Made by a program: the position numbers and the translations under genes. Source: Dipteronia dyeriana (lineage: Eukaryota; Streptophyta; Magnoliopsida; Sapindales; Sapindaceae). Taken from it: 64,000 bases of DNA. The stretch is from positions 27,786,501 through 27,850,500 of the forward strand of contig CM065295.1 in the NCBI GenBank assembly GCA_032871835.1. Reading direction: 5' to 3'. The stretch's first letter is position 1. Each line of letters begins with the position of its first letter. Of the stretch, positions 46,544-57,351 are shown in pieces. The notes beneath the pieces were generated by a model. That model was not told the origin of the DNA. It ran no database searches and worked only from the letters and a program-made list of their open reading frames with translations.

Positions 46544-47649
46544 TGTTAGACCAGTAATTGTAATAACTATTATCATTAACAATTAAGATACTTACCCGTA
46601 TAGTGAATATCTTGGGCAGCTTATCCCTTCTCGGTTGTTTGTTTAGCACCCACTTTAAAATACTGGGAGACAACTCGGTAACCCTCCAGGTCCCGAACTT
46701 GATGCTAAGCTTGGGGATCACCTCGAATGCAAATATCTGCATAAAAAATAAGTACGATAATATTTCTTAATTTATTGCACGATAAATAACCTAAATGTTG
46801 TAATTTAGAATTCTTACCAACATAACGTAAGATAGACCGTAAATGTTGTACGACTCCATCATGTGTACGTCAGCGCCCTTTGCCTGCTGGCGTCTCTCGA
46901 ACTACTCCCGTCGCTCATTAATCACATGCTTGAATGAAAATATGGAATGACTATACACGTGGGCACACCACGGGAATGCGTCAAAAGCATCGAGATCCTC
47001 CACCAACCAAAACTGCCAAACTGGAATTTTCACTCTCTCTTCCAATCCCATAAGTATCCAGTTCAGCATATAGAAGAGGCAGAGCTTCAAACTATCGTCT
47101 GCTTGCTGAAACTCACTGAGGCTCAGAATAACTCTCAACTGCTCGAACGAAATCTCATCCATACCGGTAAAGTACCACTAATGTATGTCATTATCCACGC
47201 TAGCATATCGGGTCTGGTACATCTCCTAACCGCAATCCGGTACTTCTCCTAACCGTAATTCGGTGATTAGACTAAATTCTACCTTTGAGACCTTCACCTC
47301 ATGATTCCCTAACATAAACCGCATTTCATCTGACAGTCCTTCATGATGCACTTCCCATAAAAGCATCTGATGGATAACACCACCCGAAAACTTCATCTGC
47401 CGATGCATCATCATGAAATGCCTAATACATGACGCCATGAACCGACGACGGTCTTCAACAGTAAACTCTGCAGTTACCTGGTTAAATGCGTTGTCTAAAC
47501 GGCCAAGGGCGGCAAAATGGTCGTGGCGAGTGAGTTTGCCCTCATACCACTCTTCCTCCGGAGTTTTAAACAATTCCTTCAAGTGATTCCTCATCTGAAA
47601 ATTCTAAAAAACATGCACAAGTAAACTGCAAAAGCCTCCTAAATAACAA

Positions 47650-48145
47650 AAAAAGGTCTCGGACACATTAAAAAAAAGCTCAACTCTATAACAAAAAAAC
47701 TAGAATCTATAACAAAAAATCTCGACTCTGTGAAAAATAGCTCAGGGCTTTAATAAAAAAGATCAGAGCTTTATAAGAAAGCTTGGAGCTATTATAAAAA
47801 AGCTCGGCTCTTTTGTCAAAAAGCTCGATGCATATTCATACCTTTAAAAGCACAATTCTACAAAAAATAGGCTCGATTCTATGAAAAAAAAAAGCTCAGG
47901 GGTTTAATACAAAGTCTCGGTCTTGAATACAAAAAGCTTAGGGGTTTACTATAAAGTCTCGATCTTGAATATATATAGCTCGCAATATACAAAAATCTCG
48001 AATCTGAATAAAAAAATCTCGAACGTGTACAAAAAAAGCTCGGTCTTTGACTCAAAAAGCTCGGGTTACAAGTTGGGGTGCTTTTAAAAAATCTCGGACT
48101 CATTAACAAAAAGCTCGAATCTATATAAAAATGTCTCGGAAACCC
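47650..48145 (+). repeat. Minisatellite array, K3 ULP leader intron
   Basis: About 22 decayed units of AAAAAAGCTCGA plus 8-10 variable bases, with TCTCGAATCT-type units mixed in. It lies upstream (minus strand) of the K3 ULP ATG at 47594, and the A-rich strand is plus, as in K2. Confidence 0.9.
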
Positions 48146-48566
48146 AGAAAACTAATCTTCCTCAACAACTATTCAAACCCTAACCTAACCAACAATCATT
48201 CTTAGATCGACAAATCAAACCTAATCTACCATTTCATTTAACACAACACCTTATATACAACCAAAACGATACCAAATCTAGTTCAACTTACCTCGATCGA
48301 TTGTAAATATTCTGTTGAACTCTCAAAATGCCACTGTTATCCAACTTTCGGTTAATTCACCGTCGAAATCGAAGCCATCGATTCACTTTCGGTCGGTTTA
48401 AAGTAAGTTCACTTTTTCTCTCTCAACTTTTTCTCTCACACGTTCAAAACGACAACGGGGTATTTTGGTCTCTACACATTAATTAGTGTCTTTTAAATAT
48501 ATATTATTAATGTGGTGATTTTTACACAACAGCCCCCCAAAAAAGTGTCATTAATTTTTCAAACCC

Positions 48567-50307
48567 TATATATTATAATATATATATATATATATATATT
48601 ATAAATATATATATATATATTATACATTATTATTATTAAATATGTTTGCAATTTTTTTGAAAATTTAAAAGGTAAAGTAGTCTTTTTGCACTTGTTCCAT
48701 GTCATTTGACAGTCTTGTCCTAAGGTCTTGGGTAGGACAAAATTTGGTGTTTTTTATCCCACCATATCATGTCCAGTTCCATGTTAAAGATACACCAAAT
48801 GTGGGACAAAAGAATATTGTCTCACATTATCTCATCCCGTCCCGAATACCAAATGCACCATAAGAGCACAGTTAGCTCTACCTTATAAATATTTTTCCAA
48901 AATAATAGGGTGAACCATGAAATAGTCGTTACATCATGTTGTACAGTAGCGAAATATCATATTGAAGTAGGTGATATACAGATATATCAACGTTGAAATA
49001 GGTGATGTATTTCATGTTGCATTGCAAGGGGAATTTTACTAAAGTTACTTTTTTTTTTGTATGAAATGTCATTTTTTAAACATTTTTGATATACTAACAA
49101 CTTTACTCGTTCTTTTTTAAAATACATCACTTTAATCCATTCTTGGATAAAAAATTAGTTAAACGATAAAAGAAAAAAAAAACTAATTAAAGAATGTACA
49201 ATTTTGAAAATTACTTACTTTGGTGCTATATAAAAAATAAAAAACTAATTAAAGAATGTACACTTTTGAAAATTACTTACTTTGGTACTATATAAACTCA
49301 ACTTAATAAGTTGTTGTTAGTCTCAAAAGTCAATATGAATATTTTGTCAATTAAGTCTATTTCCTATTATTATAAATAGATTATTACAATTTAATTACTT
49401 TATGTTAATATTTCCAATCACAAATCTTAAAAAGAAGAGATTAATAATGCTAGCTAGCAATCAGGAGTCTTTTGCTTTGGTGGTTGGAAATTTAACAATG
49501 AAGCTACATTCCCATGTTTCAAATCTTGTTGTCGGAAATATAGTCTCACATTAATCTATTTAATCTCAAAGTGTAGACAGATTTACAAAATTTCTAGCCA
49601 GCTAGCACATAATTATTAAAGCTAAAAAAAGGTTATTTATACACTTAATTGATTATATAACTAAGATGAAATAGACAAATCTAGTCTATTTTTGAAATTG
49701 ATACATTTGCTTTGAACCTTGTGTTCAAAATAAAATTGTATTCAATCAAAACATCTAAAAACTATTTAAAAATAACTTGAAAGTGACGAAAATGTCCCAA
49801 GAGTTTTTTTCTTCTCATTTTTTCTTCTCTCTTAGTTTTTCACTCTCTCCAAAATACATTTTTCTTCCTTCCAACCACCATACGATGAGTTTTTAATGCT
49901 TTGAATAACTAACAATTGTTTGTATTAGTGTATGTTTCATAGGTTTTGATACTATTTTAGATTATGTTGTGGTTTTCAAAATCAATTTAAAGGTTTTCTA
50001 AAATTGTGGGTTTCTAATGAACGTTGTATAATAGTTAGCTATGTAATATTTTATAGTTTGTCATGTAACAACATATTTCTCCAATTTTTGGGTTTTTTAT
50101 GAACACTACATAATAGTTTGTCATGTAATATGTTTTCAGTACATCATGTAACATGTATTGCATTTAATTCATTAAGGACAACATAGTCTTTTTACTAGCA
50201 AGGTTGGTTAAAAAAATAAAATTTTACCACATCTCCATTAGAATTGAATTTGACGAATTTCATTTGATTAAAACAAAATCTCTCTATAACTAATTATTAA
50301 AAAGGGG
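48567..50307. other. AT-rich intergenic stretch, no gene seen
   Basis: Begins with a TA-rich tract (48567-48622). Around 48700-48862 there is sequence resembling the right part of the candidate DNA element at 940-1123 (GGGAC-AAA, CATCCCGTCCCG, ACCAAATGCACC), possibly another copy of its end. A unit of about 60 bp is tandemly repeated at 49177-49236 and 49239-49297 (key string ACTAATTAAAGAATGTACA). ATAGTTTGTCATGTAA-type strings recur at 50053-50155. Nothing coding was recognised. Confidence 0.6.
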
Positions 50308-50488
50308 GAACTGCGTTCCTAGAAAGGCGAATCAGGTCGCCTATACCTTTGGAAAGATGACTTTGTCTATCGATCAAGATAGGCTTTGGTTAGAGAGTTA
50401 CCCTTCTCCTGTAGATGGTTGTATTTTGAATGATTGTCCATTCTTAGTTTTCTATTAAATAAAGTTTGTTTTCTTCAAAAAAAAAAAT
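50308..50488 (+). mobile_element. 5'-truncated LINE, 3' end with poly-A
   Basis: On plus, about 45 codons match the C-terminus of plant LINE ORF2: NQVAYTFGKMTLSIDQD, then a Trp-Leu-Glu-Ser-Tyr segment and a stop. A short 3' UTR follows, ending TTCTTC and an A11 tail (50478-50488). Extreme 5' truncation with poly-A is typical of LINE retrotransposition. I could not find a target duplication. Confidence 0.75.
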
Positions 50489-50728
50489 GTTACAAATTTA
50501 TTTTCTAATTTTTACTCTTGAACAACCCACCATCAATAGACTAGAAGTTTGCTTTAAAAAACAAAACAGAACAAAACCTTCTCCTAATTTAGTATTTATT
50601 GGGTGTGTTTTGTGTAACTAGCACAAACTTAATAACTTGACTTTTAATATCTCCAAAATTTTGTTTTTGACAAAAATATACTTTAATAACAAACACAATT
50701 TTCACCATTCAACCTTTGGTATTTTAAG

Positions 50729-51510
50729 CAGTGTTCTAGTAATCAGCCTAGGCGGCCGGTTAATCGTCTCAATATGGTTAGACGGCGGGTCACCGTGGCG
50801 AAATAGCCAAAATCGATCATATTAGTCGATCTCTGACTAATGGTCCAATCGCCAATTAATCAACAAATCGGACTCCTTCTTCCATCACCGTCGGTCGCCG
50901 GTTCATCGAGGTCGCCATCACCATTGACTCCATAATGATTCTACACTTCACTTCTTCACCCAAAGCTGCCAAGGTCGTTGAGATCATTGAGGTCGACATC
51001 CACTTTCAATCGTCGGGATCACCGAAAGCAGCCAACCACCATCGCCAAGTGGTCTAAGTCGTCGTTATCGTCATTCCAGTCAAGAAAAGTGAGTGGCGAT
51101 GAAGATGGTTACGAAAAAGAAAAAATAGAAGATGAATAAGAAGAAGATTCACATGAGTGTTGCAGTGTTGAAAAAGATTCATATGGAGTCTGAACATTGA
51201 AGAGAGAGAGAGTCTGTGTGTGTTGTAGTGTGAGAAACAAGAAGATAAGAAGATGTGGTTGAAGAAATTAAAGAAAAAAAAAAAAAAAAACAATTATCTA
51301 TGTGTGTCGGTGTAAGCTCTAGTGCCACCCCACTAAAAAGAGTCTAGAAATGCAAAACTTAGTGGAAGTACGTGATTTGTGTGTGTCCCACCAAAATTAC
51401 TAACAAATTTATTTTCTAATAAATCATAGATTAATCCTTGATCAATTGGTCTAGACGCTAGACGATGGGTCTTCACCGTACTAGCGTCTAGCACTTACTA
51501 TATAATACTG
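50729..51510. mobile_element. Non-autonomous hAT element
   Basis: 782 bp. Ends read inward CAGTGTTCTAGTAA and CAGTATTATATAGTAA, a hAT-like inverted repeat. The 8-bp flanks ATTTTAAG (50721-50728) and ATTTGAAG (51511-51518) match at 7 of 8 positions, the duplication length of hAT elements. The inside is relatively GC-rich and carries TCGCC/GTCG-rich sequence with no transposase. Confidence 0.82.
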
Positions 51511-51529
51511 ATTTGAAGACAAGTGATTC

Positions 51530-54500
51530 TTTTTATTTTTTACAAAAGGTCATTTTATTCAAAAGAAAAACTCAAAGATAACATGGGCAATCTGCCAGAA
51601 GGTAACTGGATACACAATGAGGGGCCTCCTCCATCTAGAATCTATCATCAGAAACTGACAAAGCCTAATTGGCCAAATAATGGGAAACACAATTACAATC
51701 ACTTGGTGTAAAATTAAAAAGAGCAAAACATGAAATTTTGGCACTCTTTACATCTTCAAGAATGAGAGACCGACATCAGAATCCAACGCCTTACCACTAT
51801 TCAACCAATCAACCACAACTTTGGCATCTGAACCAATATACATAGCAAAAACCAGCCCCATACACAATGTTATTGCCTCCGCCACATGTGGATCATAAGT
51901 TGCACTGATACGTTGGATGCTGGAAGCCACAACAATCCCCATATAATCTCGAATAATAATGCCAATCCCCACAATTTTACTTACTTTATCAATTACAGCA
52001 TCTATATTGATTTTTATATCTAACAGAACACAGTGTCCTCCATCTTATCACTCTGATTCTTATACTCCAACTCTGTGGTCCAATTACAATTACAAATATC
52101 CGTTAAAAAACCGTGGCCCAACTAACCACCTCACTCAAATCCAAGCCTGGAGAATCATGGACCACCCGGTTTCGATTATACCACTCTCCACAACGCCACA
52201 CAAAATAAGCCCACAGTATCACTATCCCATCTATCAAAACAGTGCAAAATGAAGTCAAAGAATTGGTACTAATCACCATTGCAACTTCCTTGACCAGGCC
52301 CCCAGGAATCCTGAATCACCCGAAGCTGGCGACATCCCCATAATACTTGCAGCGTCGTTTCGCGGCCACACTTGCACATGGGGCAGATAGTCGACAACTG
52401 CATACCTCTCATCTCTAAGTTTACTCTTGTCGGGATCCAATTATTACATGCCTTCCATACAAACACTTTCACTTTCTACAGTATCTCCGCTTTCCATAAA
52501 AAATTTCACCAAGAAACCCCTTCATCCAAGCCTGAAGTGCTGGCAAAAATTTGCATATTATACTCAATACGATAACTGCTTCTAACAGAAAAAACATCAT
52601 TCTGCTCATTGTATGTCCCAATGTCCCAAAAAACAGCATCGGAAACAATACTCTGGTAACATCTCATAAGGAGGAACATAGTTGCTATCTCATCGTTACC
52701 CATAAGGTCCACACGTAGACATCTCTAAATAGGCTGATCTGTAGCAATCACCACCCGAACACGGATATACTTTCCCATCAATTCACCTAACAATCTCGTA
52801 TCAATATCTGTAACCTCCCCGATCATCCTTTCCAAACACAGGCCAATCTCCTTAGTCATGCATAGAAGAGGCATAATATGGATTTATCCAAAATTCTACC
52901 CTATTGAAACTCATTTTTGTAAAATCATCGGTTCCAGACGCTCCTCAAGAACAATTAGAGATCTATCAAAACTCCATGGGCTATCGACATCTTCAGCGTT
53001 CTTAAAATGAAATGAAAAGATATTACCTAAAACAACTTCAATTTCCACTTCCTCCATCACCCTCCATATTCTTGCAATTAGTGACATGAACAGGGGTGAA
53101 ACCGGAATTTTAGTTTCAGGGGGATGTATATTCAAATTAACGCTAAACAAATATAATAGATAAGAATGAGTTGGAATGGAAAGACGTTAATATAAGCTCA
53201 ACAAATTTTTTCACGTGTTAATCCCATATTTGTCGAAGTAATCCTAGATCATATATATGTTAGAAATACCTTTGATTGATTTTCAGTAGCTGAAATATTA
53301 ATATTAGATATTAACGGAGATCAACCGGCTTTTGAAGTTTTAATTCTCTTGAAAAATTCATCAATTGTCGATAGCTTTCTCATCTGAAAATCAGATAAAA
53401 ATAATCCAATTAATTTAAATAAAAAACTAGTATTATAAATGTAGAAAAATCATATTTTTTTTAATGAAGAATTAATTTAATAAATCATACTAATAAGAAA
53501 ATAACAAATATAAAAAAGTGAAAAAAAAAAGTTAAAATATTTATTATTTATAGAATAATGATAAATATCCAACCTAAAATCCCATTTTTTTTATCCTAAT
53601 ACAAGTGACATTTGAGATGTCAAATCGTGAGTGGATACACGTTAATGATATTTTATCTAGCATACTACATGTATTTACTCACCATTTAACATTTCAAGTG
53701 TCATATGTGTTAAGATGAAATAGGTGGAGTGTGTATCATTACTGCAATTTGTAATATCTTACTTGAAATTGTTCGAATAAATGAACCGAAGAATAAGAAG
53801 AATTTAATTTCAATAGGAATGAAATTGTTTTAATGAAAAAATGAAAAAAAAATAAGCATTTATATAGATTAGACTAGTTTAAGAATCATGATATATAGAA
53901 AATCAAATTCTATACTGTATATATTTCTACTCTTAGTTAAAAAAGATAAAATTAGATATTAATTTATTATTATAATCATAATTTTAATTTAAAACTAACC
54001 TATTTACTTAGGCTTTACATTTTTAAAGAATAATTATATTAAAAAGTAATACTCAAAGATAGAAGGGATCCATATATATATATAACATTATATAAAAATA
54101 AAATAAAAAATTGAAAGTTTTAAAAAAAAAAAAATCTTGGGGGGGCCTTGGCCCTATGGGCACCCCCATAAATCCGCCTCTGGACATGAAGGCTTCACGA
54201 TTAATTGGTGTCGTTGGCAGTACTTTTCCCACCAAACATAGTGCCAGTCGCTGCTCTCCCGACCCTTCAAACCAGTATCCAACACTTGCACCGGGCTTTA
54301 TTTTTCCTTCAAAGACAAGGCTCCGTACAATCGCTCAATCTCTCCTGCGTTCATCTTTCCCAAATTACACAGTTGTTTGTAAAAATGGTCGAAAAAAATT
54401 TGTCAATATTTTGGGGGGCTTTTGTACAAATATCTCCACTTTAATAATGTACCTTCAAACTGGTATCCAACACTTGCACTGGGCTTTCTTTTTCCTTCAA

Positions 54501-54560
54501 ATACAAAGCTCTGGACAATCGCTTAATCTCTCATGCGTTCATCTTTCCCAAATTACACAG
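51530..54560 (-). pseudogene. LINE relic lacking reverse transcriptase
   Basis: Read on minus. ORF1 starts at ATG 54355 (MNAGEIERLYGALSLKEK), followed in shifted frames by LVGKVLPTTPINREAF and, after a hAT insertion, MSLIARIWRVMEEVEIEVVL (DUF4283-type, about 53080-52700). The text then jumps from LRVDLMGNDEIATMF in ORF1 to FSVRSSYRIEYNMQIF, the region after the reverse transcriptase in ORF2. Next come a zinc-binding RT-associated segment (VFVWKACNNWIPTRVNLEMR, CPMCKCGRETTLQVLWGC; 52472-52300) and an RNase H-like domain (GIGIIIRDYMGIVV, HVAEAITLCMGLVFA; 51972-51748). The endonuclease and reverse transcriptase are absent. T-rich DNA at 51530-51541 may be the remains of the poly-A tail. Confidence 0.85.
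53091..54182. mobile_element. Non-autonomous hAT element in LINE ORF1
   Basis: 1,092 bp flanked by a perfect 8-bp duplication GACATGAA (53083-53090 and 54183-54190). Ends read inward CAGGGGTGAAA and CAGAGGCGGAT, a short imperfect inverted repeat of the hAT (Tip100-like) kind. The inside is AT-rich and non-coding. Removing it with one duplication restores the LINE reading INREAF-MSLIARIW. Confidence 0.93.
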
Positions 54561-54639
54561 TTGTTTGTAAAAGGGTCAACAAAATTTTGGCACTATTTTG
54601 GGGGCTTTTTGTACAAATACCTCAACTTTAATAATGTAT
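54264..54639 (+). repeat. 188-bp tandem duplication over LINE/K4 junction
   Basis: Two copies (54264-54451 and 54452-54639), both beginning CCTTCAAAC and containing GTATCCAACACTTGCAC, GCGTTCATCTTTCCCAAATT and the K4 end (TTTTGGGGG-CTTTTGTACAAATA). Each copy holds LINE 5' sequence followed by the first ~70-80 bp of K4, so the duplication happened after K4 inserted into the LINE. Confidence 0.9.
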
Positions 54640-55009
54640 ATTTAAAAGACACTAATTCTGGTATCGAGACCAAAATATTTCGAAAATGAGTTGTCGTTTT
54701 CAACGTGAGAGAGAAAAAATGGAGAGAAACAAAAAATCAGTGACTTTCAAACGACCAGAACTGTATCGACAGCGACGATGTTGATGGTGGAGTGACCGAA
54801 GAGCAGTGAAATATCCATCGAGAAGTTTTGCAATGATCAAGGTAAGTACATTTTGATTATATTTTATTTTTTAGAAGTAGCATTGCATGTTAGATCTGGT
54901 TTTTATTAATTGAACTTGTAGAATATGGTTGATTTAGGGATCTGATAATGGTTGTGTTTTAGGATAGGGTTTGAATTTGTTACGGAAGATGAAAATCTAG
55001 GTAGCCAAG

Positions 55010-55880
55010 ACTTTTTTGACAAGACCCGAGCTTTTTTGTAGTATAATTGAGCTTATTTGATAGAGTTTCAATGTTTTTTTTTTTTGAAAATCAGGTTTAG
55101 TTAAATCGAGTATATTAGTAGCCAAATCGAGTATATTTATAGTCAAATAGAGCCTTTTTTTAATATGATAGAACTTATTTTAGAAAGAATCGAGCATATT
55201 TTTCAAAGGATCGAAGATTTTTTTTCTTAAAAATTAGGTTTAGTTAAATATGCTCGATTTGTAGCCAAAGCGAGCATATTTTTGAAAGAATCAAGTATAT
55301 TTTTCAAATGATCGAGCATTTTTTTAAAACGATTAGTTAAATCAAGTATATTTTGAAAAAATCGGGCATATTTTTGAAAGAATCGAGTATATTTTTTAAA
55401 TGATCGAGCATTTATTTTTAAAAATTATGTTTAGTTAAATCGAGTATATGTTAGAAAGAATCGGGCATATTTTTCAAAGGATCGAATTTTTTTAAAAAAA
55501 TTATGTTTAGTTAAATCGAGTTTATTTTAGAAAGAATCGTGCATATTTTTTAAAGAATCGTGCATATTTTTTAAAGAATCGAGTATAATTTTCAAAGGAT
55601 CGAGCCTTTTTTATTGAAAATTAGATTTAGTTAAATCATGTATATTTGATGGCAAATCGAGGAAAATTTTGAAAGAATCGAGCATATTTGTGCCAAACCG
55701 AGCATATTTTTGAAAGTATCGAACATATTTTTCAGAGGATCGAGCTTTTTTTGTAGCTAATTCGAACATTTTTTTTTAATATGATCGAGCTTATTTTAGA
55801 AAGAATCAAACATATTTTTGAAAGAATTGAGCATATTTTTAAAATGATTCGAGACTTTTAATTGATGAAACCGAGTTTTT
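55010..55880 (+). repeat. Minisatellite array, K4 ULP leader intron
   Basis: About 38 decayed units of ATCGAGCATATTTTTCAAAG and variants, separated by a recurring AATTAGGTTTAGTTAAAT spacer (near 55091, 55230, 55425, 55501 and 55619). The U-rich strand is ULP-sense, as in K1. Confidence 0.92.
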
Positions 55881-55917
55881 TCAAGTTTACTTATGTATTA
55901 TTTCTGTGACATTGCAG

Positions 55918-57351
55918 ATAAGGACTAGGTTAGAGGATTTTCTAAAAACTCCAAAGGGAGATTAGTACGAGGGGAAATTGACTCGACACGACTATTTTGA
56001 CGTCCTCGTATAGACGACGCATTGAACCAGGTCTCTAAAGATTTTGTTGTTGAGGACTAACGTCGGTTCATTGCGTCCTGTTTTAGGCATTTCATATCGA
56101 TGCATAGGCAGATGAATTTTTCGGGTGTTATTATCCATCGGCTGCTGTTATGGGAGTTACACCATAACGGGCCAACAGTTGCGATGCGGTTTCTGTTAGA
56201 GAACCATTTGGTGAGGTTTTCGAAGGTGGAATTTTACATCATCACCGGATTACGTTTTGGAGTCATACCAGACACAAACCTGTATGCAGTAGTGGAGAAT
56301 GGCATACATCAGCAGTACTTTCCTGAAACCGATGAGGTATCGTTTGAGAAGTTGAGGGTTGTTCTCTCCCTCAGAGAGTTTCAGTAGGCATACGATGCTG
56401 TGAAGCTCTGCCTCATCTATATGTTGAACTGGATATTGATGGAGTTGGACGAGAGATTCAAGATTCCAATTTGTCAGTTTCGGTTGGTGGAGGACCTCGT
56501 TACCTTCGATGCGCTCCCGTGGGGTGCCCATGTGTATAGGTATTCTATATGTTCATTCAAACATGCACTACCCTAGCGACTTGAGGGACGCCATCAGTCA
56601 CAGGGCGTTGATGTATATACGGTGGAGACGTACAACATTTACGGTATATCTCATCCCCTGTTGGTAAGAACTCTGAATGACAACATGTACTTTTTTCGTG
56701 TACTAACTTTTATGCATTCTTATCGTACTTATCTTTGATACAGATATTTGCTTTTGAAGTGATCCTTGATATGGGCCTCCAGTTCGGTGCCTGGAGGGAT
56801 ACAGACCTTTCTCCCCGTATTTTGATTGCTAGGGCATTTTTTTAAATTTGTTAATCTTTATATTAGTTACAACTAAGTATACAATGACATTATTCTAACT
56901 ACGTTTTTAGATGTTTGTGAGGACGGAAATTGTGCCCACAACAGTTGAGACAGAGGCACCGTACTTCGAAGGGCTATACGGGGTGGAGGAGCCTGTATGT
57001 TGCGAAGGGCAGGATGCGGATTCCGGCTTCGGTCCCTGATCACGTTACAACTAGCGGGGGCAGTGGGATAGAGGGTTCTGACCTAGAGGATGGGGGTTGA
57101 AGGGTCAGTGAGATGGAGGATTTTGACCCCAAAGGGTGCAAGTTTCATGGCCATGGACAGTGAGGGATGTAAGCCGGATCCTAGACGAGAGGCATAGGAG
57201 GGTCCAGTTTACCACCCCCGGACCTACTACATCTAGAGAGGATTCCCGTACCGGCTTTGGACATGATGGGGAGGTAAGTTGAGATGATAGTTTTGTTTTT
57301 ATTAATGCGACTTGTTGATTGTTTTAGTACTAACAATGTTGACATGATTTC
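55918..57351 (+). pseudogene. K4 ULP1-like gene, 5' part only
   Basis: Follows the acceptor ATTGCAG, but the start codon is ATA where K1 has ATG. The DUF1985 exon (to about 56663) is shredded by stops and shifts yet reads FSGVIIHRLLLWELHHNGPT and LIYMLNWILMELDERFKI. Exon 2 is about 56745-56832, with an internal loss of roughly 50 bp; exon 3 is 56912-57272 (MFVRTEIVPTTVETEAPYF). The copia element is inserted at the 3' end of intron 3, beside the acceptor. The coiled, Pro-rich and protease parts are not in the window. Confidence 0.83.

Larger units (their letters stand above)
34054..47594 (-). pseudogene. K3 ULP1-like gene, split by copia insertion
   Basis: Starts at ATG 47594 (MRNHLKELFKTPEEEWYEGK), directly after an acceptor-like TTTTCAG. 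DUF1985 exon to about 46810 (FYMLNWILMGLEERVKIPVWQF); second exon about 46739-46599 (ILKWVLNKQPRRDKLPKIF). Intron 2 contains the whole copia element (36382-46543). Exon 3 resumes at 36366 (MFTRTKLVAIEAERGEPYY). A coiled exon lies around 36025-35900. The protease exons are 34809-34054: His in QQHWLLISMD, Asp 17 residues on in HLLDLCR, Cys in GNCGAHTLRLIEY. Stops in exons 1, 4, 8 and 9 break it. The region 34900-36160 is strongly decayed linker and Pro-region sequence. Confidence 0.87.
19338..48566. mobile_element. K3: MULE hosting three nested insertions
   Basis: The transposase-side end begins GTGAAAATGGTGAGG at 19338. It runs 75 bp and is then interrupted by K2; it resumes at 27808 (AGGGCACCTATTATGG). 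Joining across K2 restores the alignment with the K1 and K2 ends. The ULP-side end closes with TTTTTCAAACCC at 48566. Removing K2, the mini-gypsy and the copia element with their duplications leaves about 8.7 kb, close to K2's 8.4 kb. The flanks TATAATATTA (19328-19337) and TATATATTA (48567-48575) could be an aged duplication, but both lie in TA-rich DNA. The transposase is on plus (29173-33842) and the ULP gene on minus (47594-34054). Confidence 0.88.
54573..57351 (+). mobile_element. K4: ULP-side part of a fourth MULE
   Basis: Begins GGGTCAACAAAATTTTGGCAC and shares with K1-K3 the order ATTTTGGGGG, ACAAATA, TTTAATAATGTATATTTAAAA, GACACTAATT. A 5' UTR exon ends at a donor-like ATCAAG|GTAAGT near 54841. 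The array and the ULP gene follow. K4 is cut at 57351 by a copia element; the transposase half would be to the right of the window. It was inserted in the 5' region of the LINE relic. Confidence 0.85.
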
